This document shows, piece by piece, positions 41,745-50,148 of a DNA stretch of 64,000 bases (position 1 is the first letter of the stretch; each line of letters begins with the position of its first letter). A program made the position numbers and the translations under genes. The notes below the pieces were generated by a model. The model did not search any database. It saw only the letters and a list, made by a program, of their open reading frames with translations, and had not been told where the DNA came from. The DNA comes from an uncultured Sphingobacteriales bacterium (GTDB taxonomy: Bacteria > Bacteroidota > Bacteroidia > Chitinophagales > Chitinophagaceae): contig CALMQS010000015.1 in NCBI GenBank assembly GCA_937871285.1, positions 1-64,000 on the forward strand. The letters are read 5' to 3'.

Positions 41745-43679
41745 TCATTCCGATACCCTGTTCTTTATTTCGATAACAGTTTCTTTGATAAATTCTTCCA
41801 CCGGCTTTGTGCCCGTATCGCCTTTGCCATGCCTTCTTACCGCTACTTTCTTTTCATTTACTTCCTTTTCTCCCACTACCAGCATGTAAGGTACTTTAGC
41901 CAGTTCGGTATCTCTAATTTTTCTCCCTATTTTTTCGGGCCTGTCGTCAATTTCCGCACGAATATCTGCATTTTTCAATGATTCCAAAACATTTTGTGCA
42001 TATTCCATGAACTTGTCGCTGATGGGTAAAATCTTTACCTGTAACGGCGCCAGCCACACCGGAAATTTGCCCGCATAATGTTCCAGCAAAAACCCGATAA
42101 AGCGTTCATGGGTACCCAGCGGCGCCCGGTGAATGATCAGGGGTATTTCAGGTGCATTATCCTTATTGGTAAATTCAAGCTTGAACCGCCTGCCCTGTGC
42201 AAAATCTACCTGGTTGGTTGCCAAAGTAAATTCGCGGCCGATGGTGCTCCATATCTGCACATCAATTTTAGGGCCGTAAAAAGCAGCTTCGTCCTGCACT
42301 TCCACAAAGGGCGTATTGGTACGCACCAGCACATCTCTTACCAAAGCTTCTGTTTCTTTCCATAGTTCCGCTTCATCCACATATTTTTTACCCAGCTTGG
42401 AAGGATCGTGCAGGCTGAGGCGCATGACATATTTGTCTATACCAAAAATCTTAAAATATTTCAGGTACATTTCATTTACCGCCTTAAACTCATCGTAAAA
42501 CTGCTCCTTGGTGCAATAAATATGCGCATCATTCATATGCAGGCAGCGTACTCTCATCAATCCAAACAATTCGCCGCTTTGCTCATAGCGGTAGCAGGTT
42601 CCATATTCTGCCAAACGATAGGGAAGGTCTTTATAACTTTTAGGTTCCGCTGAAAATATTTTATGATGATGCGGGCAATTCATCGCCTTCAGGTAGTATT
42701 TGGTGCCGTCCAGCTCCATAGGCGGATACATGCTATCCTGGTAATAGGGTAAATGTCCGCTCGTAAGATACAGGCTTTCTTTGGCAATATGCGGCGTAAC
42801 CACTCTTTTATAACCTGCTCGTTCCTCCGTGTCTTTAGCCAGCTTTTCAAGCGCCTCAATAACAATAGCGCCATTGGGCAGCCACAACGGCAACCCGGGT
42901 CCGATATCATCATCGAAAGCAAAGATGCCTAACTCTTTTCCCAGCTTGCGATGATCCCGCTTTTTTGCTTCTTCCAGCATGTGCAGGTATTCATCCAGGT
43001 CTTTTTGATTGGGAAAAGTGATGCCGTATATGCGGGTTAGCTGCTTGTTTTTTTCATCGCCTTTCCAGTATGCGCCGGCAATATTGGTAAGCTTAATGGC
43101 TTTTATTAAACCGGTTTGAGGAATATGCGGCCCGCGGCACAGATCGGTAAACACGCCCTGGCTGTAAAAAGTGATGTTGCCGTCTTCAAGGTTTTGCAGC
43201 AGGTCGAGCTTGTATTCATCACCCTTATCTTCGAAATATTGTACAGCGTCTGCTTTTGAAATTTCCTTACGGATATACGGATTGCCCTGCTTTGCCAGCT
43301 CCGTCATCTTTTTTTCGATGGCAGCCAGATCCTCTTCACTTACTTTTCTGTCGCCCAGATCCATATCATAATAAAAGCCATTTTCAACCGGCGGACCCAC
43401 CCAAAACTTCACACCGGGAAATTGTGATTCCACGGCTTCGGCTAATAAGTGTGCGGAGGAATGCCAGAAAGTAGACTTGCCTTCCGTATCATTCCAGGTC
43501 AGCAATTGCAGGGTACTGTCGGTGTAAATAGGGCGCACGGCATCCCATACCTGCCCGTTAACCCTGGCGGCCAGCACTTTCTTTGCCAATCCCTCACTGA
43601 TAGACTTTGCAATATCCAAAGCAGTTGTGCCTGGCTGATATTCACGTACCGCGCCGTCCGGAAAAGTAATTTTTATCAT
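41745..43679 (-). CDS. thrS: Threonyl-tRNA synthetase
   Basis: 644 residues. TGS domain (residues ~1-60), the editing domain with HSSAHLLAEAVE (about 72-83), the class II catalytic core with the zinc/threonine site MNCPHHHKIF (about 335-344, Cys) and a later His (LPYRLAEYGTCYRYEQSGELFGLMRVR, about 361-387). The C-terminal anticodon-binding domain follows (VWLAPLQVKILPISDKF...VRRHGKGDTGT). It charges tRNA-Thr and edits Ser-tRNA-Thr. Downstream is infC, the usual partner gene. Confidence 0.97.
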   Translation of the reverse strand: MIKITFPDGAVREYQPGTTALDIAKSISEGLAKKVLAARVNGQVWDAVRPIYTDSTLQLLTWNDTEGKSTFWHSSAHLLAEAVESQFPGVKFWVGPPVENGFYYDMDLGDRKVSEEDLAAIEKKMTELAKQGNPYIRKEISKADAVQYFEDKGDEYKLDLLQNLEDGNITFYSQGVFTDLCRGPHIPQTGLIKAIKLTNIAGAYWKGDEKNKQLTRIYGITFPNQKDLDEYLHMLEEAKKRDHRKLGKELGIFAFDDDIGPGLPLWLPNGAIVIEALEKLAKDTEERAGYKRVVTPHIAKESLYLTSGHLPYYQDSMYPPMELDGTKYYLKAMNCPHHHKIFSAEPKSYKDLPYRLAEYGTCYRYEQSGELFGLMRVRCLHMNDAHIYCTKEQFYDEFKAVNEMYLKYFKIFGIDKYVMRLSLHDPSKLGKKYVDEAELWKETEALVRDVLVRTNTPFVEVQDEAAFYGPKIDVQIWSTIGREFTLATNQVDFAQGRRFKLEFTNKDNAPEIPLIIHRAPLGTHERFIGFLLEHYAGKFPVWLAPLQVKILPISDKFMEYAQNVLESLKNADIRAEIDDRPEKIGRKIRDTELAKVPYMLVVGEKEVNEKKVAVRRHGKGDTGTKPVEEFIKETVIEIKNRVSE

Positions 43680-43801
43680 ATTTTATTCTCCTGTTCCTGA
43701 AAAAGAGTGCAAATTTAACGAACTATTGGCGTATCATTTCATTTCGTAGGGGTATTTCCTTAGTATTGGGGGTATTTTTGCTCAATAAAGTTTTATATGC
43801 A

Positions 43802-44872
43802 ATGAAAGAGTGGTTTCTGCTGATTTTTGTATTGATGGGCTATCACGGTATGGGTCAGGATCTCAACGGGCAATGGCGGGGTACATTCAATTCGGCCAAC
43901 AACAATATTGTTGCCGGGGAAGGAGACACGGAATATGTACTGGAACTGTATATTAAAGGAGAAAAGGTTACCGGCTATTCGTATTCGTATTTTAATTACC
44001 CGGAGAAACGTTATTATGTGATATGCAGGCTGGAAGGCAATTATGACCCCGACAGTAAATCGGTAATCGTAAATGAAGAAGAAAGGATCAAAGGCAATAC
44101 GCCACCTACCTGGGGCGACTGCTTACAAACCCATATTCTTACCTTTTTAAAGCAGGGAAGTACCGAAAAATTAGTAGGCAGGTGGAGAGGATACCGGCCG
44201 AGCGGCTGCGGCACAGGCAGTACTGAACTGGAAAGAAAGACCCTGACCAGGGTCACATCGCCAAAATCTTCAGCACCAACGGCAAAAAAAACGACTCCGC
44301 CAACTACAAAAAGTAAAACCGTACCGCAGCAAAGCCTTACCCAAAAACCTAAAACCGGCTCTCCTTCAACTCAAAAAACGACTCCTCAAAAAAATCCCCC
44401 GGTTGTTAAAAAACAACCTGCAAAGCCGCAACCTGTAACACCTGTGCCCCATAAGCCGCAAAAGGTAGAAGACGCAACCAGATCGGGTTTACCCGACATC
44501 AGCACGCCCGTTCTTCCGGGGTATGCCAAAAGAAGTAAAAATATACTGAAGGTCATAGATATCCCAACGGATGAAGAGTTTAAGGTAGATTTTTATGATA
44601 ACGGGGAAATTGACGGTGATACGATCTCTGTTTTTTATAATAATAAATTACTGTTATCGCGCCAGCGGTTAACAGATAAACCGCTTTCTTTAAAAATAAA
44701 ACTTGATACTACCCGTGAAGAAAATGAGCTGGTGATGTATGCCGATAACCTTGGCGCCATTCCGCCTAATACTGCCTTAATGATAGTAACGGTGGGCGGC
44801 AAACGCTATGAAGTGTATATTACCTCAACGGAAAAATCAAGCGGAACCATACGGTTTAGAAGGAAGGCGTAG
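43802..44872 (+). CDS. Secreted two-domain protein with Pro/Thr/Lys linker
   Basis: 356 residues from the ATG at 43802, chosen because the signal peptide (MKEWFLLIFVLMGYHGMGQ) starts there. N-terminal ~125 residues form a beta-rich domain (LNGQWRGTFNSANNN, then GRWRGYRPSGCG) that may bind ligand. About 135-230 is a disordered linker rich in Thr, Pro, Lys and Gln. The C-terminal ~120 residues (VDFYDNGEIDGDTISVFYNNK, ELVMYADNLGAIPPNT) are a second beta-rich domain. No catalytic motif is seen. I do not recognise the family; an envelope or secreted role is supported by the signal peptide. Confidence 0.65.
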   Translation: MKEWFLLIFVLMGYHGMGQDLNGQWRGTFNSANNNIVAGEGDTEYVLELYIKGEKVTGYSYSYFNYPEKRYYVICRLEGNYDPDSKSVIVNEEERIKGNTPPTWGDCLQTHILTFLKQGSTEKLVGRWRGYRPSGCGTGSTELERKTLTRVTSPKSSAPTAKKTTPPTTKSKTVPQQSLTQKPKTGSPSTQKTTPQKNPPVVKKQPAKPQPVTPVPHKPQKVEDATRSGLPDISTPVLPGYAKRSKNILKVIDIPTDEEFKVDFYDNGEIDGDTISVFYNNKLLLSRQRLTDKPLSLKIKLDTTREENELVMYADNLGAIPPNTALMIVTVGGKRYEVYITSTEKSSGTIRFRRKA

Positions 44873-45145
44873 CGGTGGGAGTTTATTTATGATTTTTGGT
44901 TTGTAGTTTATTGTTGCATTCTCCTTTGGATTTCGGGTTTCTTCCTTCGAATTTAATATTTCTATTTTATTATTATTGTTATTGGGTTCGTGGTGCTTTG
45001 TATTTCTCCCAGATTTAGTGTTTCCGGCTTTGGATTTGAATTTTGCCTGTCATTATAAGGAACGAAGCATCTGTATATTATTTGGTTCTTGCTATTTGGT
45101 TCTTGTGATTTGTATTGCTGATCGCCGACAGAATAAACCCATCCA
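44873..45145. repeat. Word-repeat gap (ATTTGGTTCTTG)
   Basis: TATTTGGTTCTTGCTATTTGGTTCTTGTGATTTG at 45078-45111 is the complement of the CAAATCACAAGAACCAAATA words found at 18329-18690 and 38455-38660. GGATTTCGGGTTTCTTCCTTCGAATTT is its partner word. No gene. Confidence 0.6.
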
Positions 45146-45958
45146 TTAATTCCGCTTTTGCTCAAACAGCCAGGGCAGCAGGGTAGGTTCGGCAAAAGCA
45201 TTTATCCAGCTATCATGTTTAACGCCGGGGTATTCGGTGTATTTTACTTTAGCTCCTGCTTCTTTCAATGCGTTAACCATATTCCTTGAGTTGGCTACAG
45301 GCACTACATCATCATCTGTGCCGTGAAATACCCATATGGGGAAATGCTTTCCATATAATTTTGCGCCGGCAGCGTTACCACCTCCGCAAATAGGAATGGC
45401 AGCGGCGAACAATCCGGGTTTGCGCCATAGCATTTCAAATGTTCCAAATGCCCCCATTGAAAGTCCGCCAATATAAACCCGCCTGGGATCAACAATGCCG
45501 CTGTTTATTAAGGTATCAATAAAGCTCATAACCAATTGCAGCGGCCGGGTAGGAGGCACCTGCATCGGAAACTGGAATATGCCCGCTGAATCTGCGGATT
45601 TATTTCTTACCCGCACGCTCCACGATGAATCGGCAGCACACTGCGGGAAAACAACTATTGCAGGAAATTTTTCCCTGTTGGCTGAATCCAGAAAAAGGTC
45701 GCCGCCCCATTTCAATTGTGCTTCATTGTCGTTGCCTCTTTCGCCGGAGCCATGTAAAAAAACAATTAAGGGGTATTTTTTTCCGGCGGAAAAATGAAGC
45801 GGGGAAAGTATCCGGCAGGGCAGGGTATCGTTACCCTGTAAAAAAAGCTGCCGTTCAAATAAATCAGGGTCAGGCGCCTGAGCATTCACTAAACAGGGAA
45901 GGCTAATAAACAGTAAATAAACAGGGAAAAGTTTGAAACTATTGTGAATATTTTTCAT
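45146..45958 (-). CDS. Secreted alpha/beta hydrolase (dienelactone hydrolase/phospholipase-type)
   Basis: 270 residues from the ATG at 45958, which begins a signal peptide (ending LVNAQ). PLIVFLHGSGERGND (about 56-70, oxyanion hole), the nucleophile elbow YIGGLSMGAFGTFEML (about 164-179, GLSMG), Asp in IWVFHGTDDDVVP (about 218-230) and His in PGVKHDSWINAF (about 249-260) complete the Ser-Asp-His triad. Similar proteins are poly(3-hydroxybutyrate) depolymerase-like or carboxylesterase family members; the substrate is unknown. It is divergent from the LptF/G gene. Confidence 0.85.
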   Translation of the reverse strand: MKNIHNSFKLFPVYLLFISLPCLVNAQAPDPDLFERQLFLQGNDTLPCRILSPLHFSAGKKYPLIVFLHGSGERGNDNEAQLKWGGDLFLDSANREKFPAIVVFPQCAADSSWSVRVRNKSADSAGIFQFPMQVPPTRPLQLVMSFIDTLINSGIVDPRRVYIGGLSMGAFGTFEMLWRKPGLFAAAIPICGGGNAAGAKLYGKHFPIWVFHGTDDDVVPVANSRNMVNALKEAGAKVKYTEYPGVKHDSWINAFAEPTLLPWLFEQKRN

Positions 45959-46042
45959 AACAGAAAGATACAAAGTTCTTGTTAGAGTTTTAGTTTACTT
46001 TTGTTCATTACAGACGTTTTACCGTTCACCTGAGCCGCATGC

Positions 46043-47122
46043 ATGAAAAAAATAGACTGGTACATATTTAAAGATTTTATTTTCACTTTCATTTATTGCA
46101 TTCTGCTGTTTACGGCTATTTCGGTAGTGGTAGACATTAGCGAAAAAACAGATGATTTCGCTAAAGCCAGCCTTTCCGCCAAATACGTGGCAACACACTA
46201 TTACGTAGGTTTTGTACCGTTCATCGTTTCTTTCCTGTTTCCGCTTTTTACTTTTATTGCGGTTATATTTTTTACTTCCCGTTTGGCTAATCGTTCAGAA
46301 ATTATAGCCATTTTGGCCAGCGGTACCAGTTTTAACCGTTTGCTAAAACCGTACATGCTGGGGGGTATTTTACTCGCGGCCCTGCTTTGGTTTGGGAACC
46401 GTACGCTTGTTCCCAAAGCCAACGAAATACGCACCGCCTTCGAATTAAAATATATTAAATCGCCCGGGCAATACGGCAGCAGCAATAACATATATATGCG
46501 TATTGATTCGGTTTCGTATTGTGGTATCCGTTACTATGATACTGCTGCGAAAAGCGGCAGCGGTTTTTTTATGGACAGGTTAAACGGAATAAAGGTTGCA
46601 TATAACCTGAGGGCTAACACCATTGCCTGGGACGCGGATCAGAAGAAATGGAAACTGACGGGCGTAATAGAAAGAGAAATTAACGACCTGAGCGAAGATG
46701 TTAAACAGGATACGGTGCGAAGAATGGATTTTAATTTTACGCCAGACGATTTAAAGCGTGATGAGTATGTAAAAAGCCGGCTTACCACCAAAGAGCTCCG
46801 GCATATGGTAGATATGGAAAAATTAAGAGGATCAGAAGGCATTAACGACCTGGAAGTGGAGCTGTACCGCAGAGACGCTACACCTGTAACTGTTATTATA
46901 CTTACTTTAATAGGCGCTATACTCGCTTCCCGCAGGATAAGGGGAGGCAGCGGTATACACCTTGCCGCAGGTTTTGCAATAGCCGCATTATTTATACTGC
47001 TCGACCGGTTTTCTACCATTTTCAGCGTTAAAGGAAATCTTCCGCCCCTTATTGCGGCATGGCTCCCCAATGTATTATTTGGAATACTTACCTGGTATCT
47101 TTATCGTAAAGCACCCAAATAA
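46043..47122 (+). CDS. LptF/LptG-family permease
   Basis: 359 residues. Six predicted transmembrane helices: three N-terminal (about 10-30, 50-80, 95-115), a large periplasmic jellyroll-like domain (about 125-270) and three C-terminal (about 275-355). N-terminal IDWYIFKDFIFTFIYCILLF and the C-terminal GAILASRRIRGGSGIHLAAGFAIAA are family features. LptF/G with the LptB ATPase extract LPS from the inner membrane and pass it to LptC/A. The product would be one half of the heterodimer; which half is not decided by sequence. Followed by citrate synthase after about 180 bases. Confidence 0.9.
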   Translation: MKKIDWYIFKDFIFTFIYCILLFTAISVVVDISEKTDDFAKASLSAKYVATHYYVGFVPFIVSFLFPLFTFIAVIFFTSRLANRSEIIAILASGTSFNRLLKPYMLGGILLAALLWFGNRTLVPKANEIRTAFELKYIKSPGQYGSSNNIYMRIDSVSYCGIRYYDTAAKSGSGFFMDRLNGIKVAYNLRANTIAWDADQKKWKLTGVIEREINDLSEDVKQDTVRRMDFNFTPDDLKRDEYVKSRLTTKELRHMVDMEKLRGSEGINDLEVELYRRDATPVTVIILTLIGAILASRRIRGGSGIHLAAGFAIAALFILLDRFSTIFSVKGNLPPLIAAWLPNVLFGILTWYLYRKAPK

Positions 47123-47300
47123 AAATGCAGCAGGCTTCCGGTATAATCCTGTCTTAATTTGCAATATACCGTACAAATAAGTCAAATAAATTATTTGAAA
47201 CATCAGATTTTTGTGGGGTGATAACCGTGTTTTAGCTAACTTTAGCGCTCTTGCTGCCCTGCTTATTATGTAATTGGGGAATATTCAAAACACTTTATAT

Positions 47301-48626
47301 ATGGCAACAATAAAAGAACGGTTTAAAGCAAAAGCGGATGAGCTATCGGGGGAAATCAAAGACATTCTTAAAGAACACGGCAATAAAAAAATAGGGGAAG
47401 TAATGCTTTCGCAGATTTACCAGGGTATGCGGGGCATAACCGGGCTGGTAAGTGAAACGTCGTTGCTTGATGCGCAGGAAGGTATCCGTTTCAGGGGGTT
47501 CACTATTCCCGAGCTGCAAAAGAAGCTGCCCAAGGCAACCAATGGCAACGAACCCCTTCCGGAGGGGTTGTTTTACCTGATGCTGATGGGAGAGTTGCCA
47601 ACAGAAAATGATGTAAATGACATTACCAATGCCTGGCAGCGCCGTTCACATGTGCCCAATCATGTTTTTGATGCCATAGAGGCCCTGCCTAAATCGGCTC
47701 ACCCCATGACGCAGTTTGTAGTGGCTATTATGGCTCTTCAAACCGAAAGCACTTTTGTACGTAAATATGGTGAAGGACTAAACAAAAAGGATTACTGGGA
47801 TGCAGTTTATGATGATGCCATGAACCTGATCGCCCGTTTGCCCAGGGTAGCTGCATATATATACCGGCGTAAATATAAAGATGAAAAGCACATACAGCCC
47901 GACGGGTTGCTCGACTGGTCGGGTAACTTTGCTCATATGCTGGGTTTTGAAGATGATAGCTTCAAAGAGCTGATGCGCTTATACATGACCATTCATGCCG
48001 ATCATGAGGGAGGTAATGTATCGGCACACACAACGCACCTGGTAGGCTCGGCATTAAGCGACCCCTACCTGAGCCTGGCGGCAGGTATGAACGGGCTGGC
48101 CGGCCCCTTACACGGACTGGCTAACCAGGAAGTGATTAAATGGATATATGAAATGCGTGAAGAGCTGGGTGTTGAATTGCCTTCTAATGCCCAGATAGAA
48201 AAATACGTAAAGAAAACGCTGAAAGAAGGGAAAGTGGTACCCGGCTACGGGCATGCCGTATTGCGTAAAACGGATCCGCGCTTTTCGGCCCAAATGGAAT
48301 TTGGCAAAAAACATATGCCAAACGATGCACTGGTTAATACGGTATGGCGGGTATATGAAGTGGTACCAGGCGTATTAAAATCGCTGGGCAAAGTAAAAAA
48401 CCCCTGGCCAAATGTTGACGCGCACAGCGGCGCCCTGCTGGTGCACTACGGGCTGGTTGAATACGAATTTTATACCGTGCTGTTTGGGGTAAGCCGTTCC
48501 CTGGGCGTGCTTGCCAATTTGTGCTGGGACAGGGCTTTGGGTCTTCCGATAGAACGCCCCAAATCTGTTACCACTGCATTAGTAAAAGACTGGTTGAAAG
48601 GGAAAGGAGAAATTTGGGGTGATTGA
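47301..48626 (+). CDS. gltA: Citrate synthase
   Basis: 441 residues from the ATG at 47301. This is the eukaryote/mitochondrion-like type found in some Bacteroidota, longer than the bacterial form at the N terminus. Active-site regions: LHGLANQEVIKWI (His, about 275), VPGYGHAVLRKTDPR (His, about 312-327), and DAHSGALLVHYG (Asp, about 374). It condenses oxaloacetate and acetyl-CoA at the entry of the citric acid cycle. The plus-strand terminator lies at 48658-48687. Confidence 0.95.
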   Translation: MATIKERFKAKADELSGEIKDILKEHGNKKIGEVMLSQIYQGMRGITGLVSETSLLDAQEGIRFRGFTIPELQKKLPKATNGNEPLPEGLFYLMLMGELPTENDVNDITNAWQRRSHVPNHVFDAIEALPKSAHPMTQFVVAIMALQTESTFVRKYGEGLNKKDYWDAVYDDAMNLIARLPRVAAYIYRRKYKDEKHIQPDGLLDWSGNFAHMLGFEDDSFKELMRLYMTIHADHEGGNVSAHTTHLVGSALSDPYLSLAAGMNGLAGPLHGLANQEVIKWIYEMREELGVELPSNAQIEKYVKKTLKEGKVVPGYGHAVLRKTDPRFSAQMEFGKKHMPNDALVNTVWRVYEVVPGVLKSLGKVKNPWPNVDAHSGALLVHYGLVEYEFYTVLFGVSRSLGVLANLCWDRALGLPIERPKSVTTALVKDWLKGKGEIWGD

Positions 48627-48657
48627 AGAAAAATGTATTGCGGTTATTTAAGTATCA

Positions 48658-48687
48658 ACCAGGCAGTTTACTGTCTGGTTTTTTATT
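48658..48687 (+). terminator. Rho-independent terminator after gltA
   Basis: AACCAGGCAG / CTGTCTGGTT, a 10-bp stem with one G-T pair and a TTTA loop, followed by a T-rich run (TTTTTTATTTT). Confidence 0.85.
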
Positions 48688-48688
48688 T

Positions 48689-48718
48689 TGACAGAACGGC
48701 CCGGCGCTCTATATTTGC
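48689..48718 (+). promoter_or_regulatory. Promoter reading into the tRNA-like array
   Basis: TTG at 48689-48691 and TATATTTG at 48711-48718 with a 19-base spacer, a full match to the Bacteroidota -33/-7 consensus. Transcription would start near 48725, just before the first tRNA-like unit at 48742. It overlaps the end of the gltA terminator. Confidence 0.7.
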
Positions 48719-48741
48719 ACTCCTGTAAAAGAGAAGGAAAC

Positions 48742-49011
48742 GGGGGTTTAGCTCAGCTGGCTAGAGCGTCCCGATGGAAATCGGGAAGGTTGCTGGTTGG
48801 AGCAGTCCGATTAAAGTTCTTATAAAAATATGGGGGTTTAGCTCAGCTGGCTAGAGCGTCCCGATGGAAATCGGGAAGGTTGCTGGTTGGAGCAGTCCGA
48901 TTAAAGTTCTTATAAAAATATGGGGGTTTAGCTCAGCTGGCTAGAGCGTCCCGATGGAAATCGGGAAGGTTGCTGGTTGGAGCAGTCCGATTAAAGTTCT
49001 TATAAAAATAT
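48742..49011 (+). repeat. Three identical 90-bp tRNA-like tandem units
   Basis: Units at 48742, 48832 and 48922 are identical over 90 bases. Each begins like a tRNA: acceptor GGGGGTT, TA, D arm GCTC-AGCTGGCTA-GAGC, then a stem TCCCG/CGGGA. The loop of that stem is ATGGAAAT (8 nt, U33 then GGA); it can also close as 6 bp with a GGAA tetraloop. The T arm is degraded (GCTGGTTGGAGCAGTCC) and no 3' acceptor strand follows; instead ATTAAAGTTCTTATAAAAATAT leads to the next unit. A standard tRNA cannot form. Function is unknown. Confidence 0.85.
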
Positions 49012-49055
49012 GGGGGTTTAGCTCAGCTGGCTAGAGCGTTTGCATGGCATGCAAG
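49012..49055 (+). pseudogene. Truncated tRNA-Ala(GGC), 5' two-thirds
   Basis: Starts like the array units (GGGGGTTTAGCTCAGCTGG...), but its anticodon arm is a normal TTTGC-ATGGCAT-GCAAG with a GGC anticodon. It breaks off after the anticodon stem into AT-rich DNA (TCGTTTTGTC...), so the T arm and acceptor 3' strand are missing. Confidence 0.75.
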
Positions 49056-49200
49056 TCGTTTTGTCAATTTTTACTAATGTAAAATTTTGAAAATCAGCTC
49101 TTTGGAAAATAAAAAAAATGTCAAAAATATTTTTTAAAAACATTTTTAAAACTAAGCTTTGAACGTGTTTGATATGATTTGATATGGTGAGAAAAATAAT

Positions 49201-49274
49201 GGGGGATTAGCTCAGTTGGCTAGAGCGCTAGCGTGGCACGCTAGAGGTCGTCGGTTCGACCCCGATATCCTCCA
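49201..49274 (+). tRNA. tRNA-Ala (anticodon GGC)
   Basis: 74 nt cloverleaf. Acceptor GGGGGAT/ATCCTCC has the G3-U70 pair that marks alanine tRNAs. The D arm is GCTC/GAGC, anticodon arm CTAGC-GTGGCAC-GCTAG (GGC), variable loop AGGTC, T arm GTCGG-TTCGACC-CCGAT, discriminator A. CCA is not encoded (ACA follows). Followed at once by a strong terminator. Confidence 0.95.
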
Positions 49275-49276
49275 CA

Positions 49277-49306
49277 AAAACGCCTCCAATCCGGAGGCGT
49301 TTTGCA
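49277..49306 (+). terminator. Rho-independent terminator after tRNA-Ala
   Basis: Perfect 11-bp stem AAAACGCCTCC / GGAGGCGTTTT with loop AATCC, three bases after the tRNA. Confidence 0.85.
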
Positions 49307-49329
49307 TTTAAGCCAATTAAATTTTAGGA

Positions 49330-49590
49330 TTAAGATTTGTTCAGTACAACTTCGATCTCCTCATATTTGAAGAAGTTAATGCCACGAATTTTATTAGGAT
49401 GTAACACATCGTTGATGCATAGGTTCTGAAGCGTGCCAGATGAAATACCAAGCATCGCTCTAACTTCGTGACTTCGTAACCATCTCTTTGATTCTTTTTT
49501 TTCAGCTTTAGGAATTATATTTTTAAGATCATTTAATAGTCTTACACGAAAATCCTCCAAATCCTCCTTCGTTACTATTTCAAGTGCCAT
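49330..49590 (-). CDS. Helix-turn-helix (excisionase-like) DNA-binding protein
   Basis: 86 residues. N-terminal helix (EDLEDFRVRLLNDLKNII), then the HTH_17-type motif RWLRSHEVRAMLGISSGTLQNLC and a wing (LHPNKIRGINFFKYEEIEVVL). Proteins of this form are standard cargo of Bacteroidota integrative and conjugative elements, where they act as excisionase or regulators. It is the first minus-strand gene beside the tRNA-Ala, a typical integration spot. Confidence 0.75.
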   Translation of the reverse strand: MALEIVTKEDLEDFRVRLLNDLKNIIPKAEKKESKRWLRSHEVRAMLGISSGTLQNLCINDVLHPNKIRGINFFKYEEIEVVLNKS

Positions 49591-49673
49591 AACGTTTCAG
49601 TTTCACGATTTGCGAAATTTTTAATCCCGACCAAACCTTTATACAGTCTGGATTAATTCGTTTCGATTGAAAT

Positions 49674-49991
49674 CTATTTGTTCAAATAGGTCATTTGTTT
49701 GACAATTAAAGGAATTATCCTCACCATACTCCCCAAGAATTGATTGTAAGACGCCAAGTATTCAATGTACCCGTACTCCCGCAGTTCCTTAATGCTTCGG
49801 TGAAATGTTGCAGGTCCTGATATTTTACAGATAGGCATCACCTGCCTGCTAAATATATAAAAGGGTTCACTAAAGTGCTGGTCCTGCCAACACTTTAGCA
49901 ATCCTGCATATAAACTGATATGAACCGGCGATAACCGCGGATCATCCAGTGCCCTCGTCAAGAAAGCATTCAATGTGCTCAATCCATCCAT
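49674..49991 (-). CDS. Winged-helix protein of mobile-element type, 105 aa
   Basis: Starts MDGLSTLNAFLTRALDDPRL, a start I associate with proteins encoded beside mobilisation genes in Bacteroidota. A winged-helix-like middle (HISLYAGLLKCWQDQHF, FYIFSRQVMPICKISGPATFHRSIKELREYGYIEYL) resembles replication-initiator or regulator wHTH domains. It is 84 bases upstream (minus strand) of the HTH gene. The short length and the neighbouring broken reading frame suggest an eroded mobile element. Confidence 0.6.
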   Translation of the reverse strand: MDGLSTLNAFLTRALDDPRLSPVHISLYAGLLKCWQDQHFSEPFYIFSRQVMPICKISGPATFHRSIKELREYGYIEYLASYNQFLGSMVRIIPLIVKQMTYLNK

Positions 49992-50016
49992 AAAACCAAC
50001 TTTTCTAGCAGAGTTT

Positions 50017-50148
50017 TCACGCTACCTTTTGCCCCTTTTTACGACTTTTTTTTTGAGGCTTCATTTCCTCCGAATCATCTTCAGCCGTTCCTACAGATTG
50101 CTTTTGATCCTTTTTTATTTCCTGCTTTGTTTCCTGATTAATACTAAC
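50017..50148 (-). pseudogene. C-terminal fragment of a lost gene, lysine-rich tail
   Basis: An open minus-strand frame of 43 codons runs from the junction near 50148 to a TGA at 50019. It encodes INQETKQEIKKDQKQSVGTA then EDDSEEMKPQKKSRKKGQKVA. Such charged, lysine-rich tails end many Bacteroidota relaxase or mobilisation proteins, but the identity cannot be fixed from this piece. A stop lies just upstream (50149-50151) in the same frame, in the DNA of the SRAP fragment. Confidence 0.4.

Noticed and set aside
48742..48831. Functional tRNA-Ser(GGA)
   Set aside because: The loop shows U33 followed by GGA, but the loop has 8 bases, the T arm is broken, there is no 3' acceptor strand and no long variable arm.
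48742..49011. CRISPR array
   Set aside because: The 90-bp units are contiguous identical repeats with no variable spacers, and they resemble tRNA. No cas gene is nearby.
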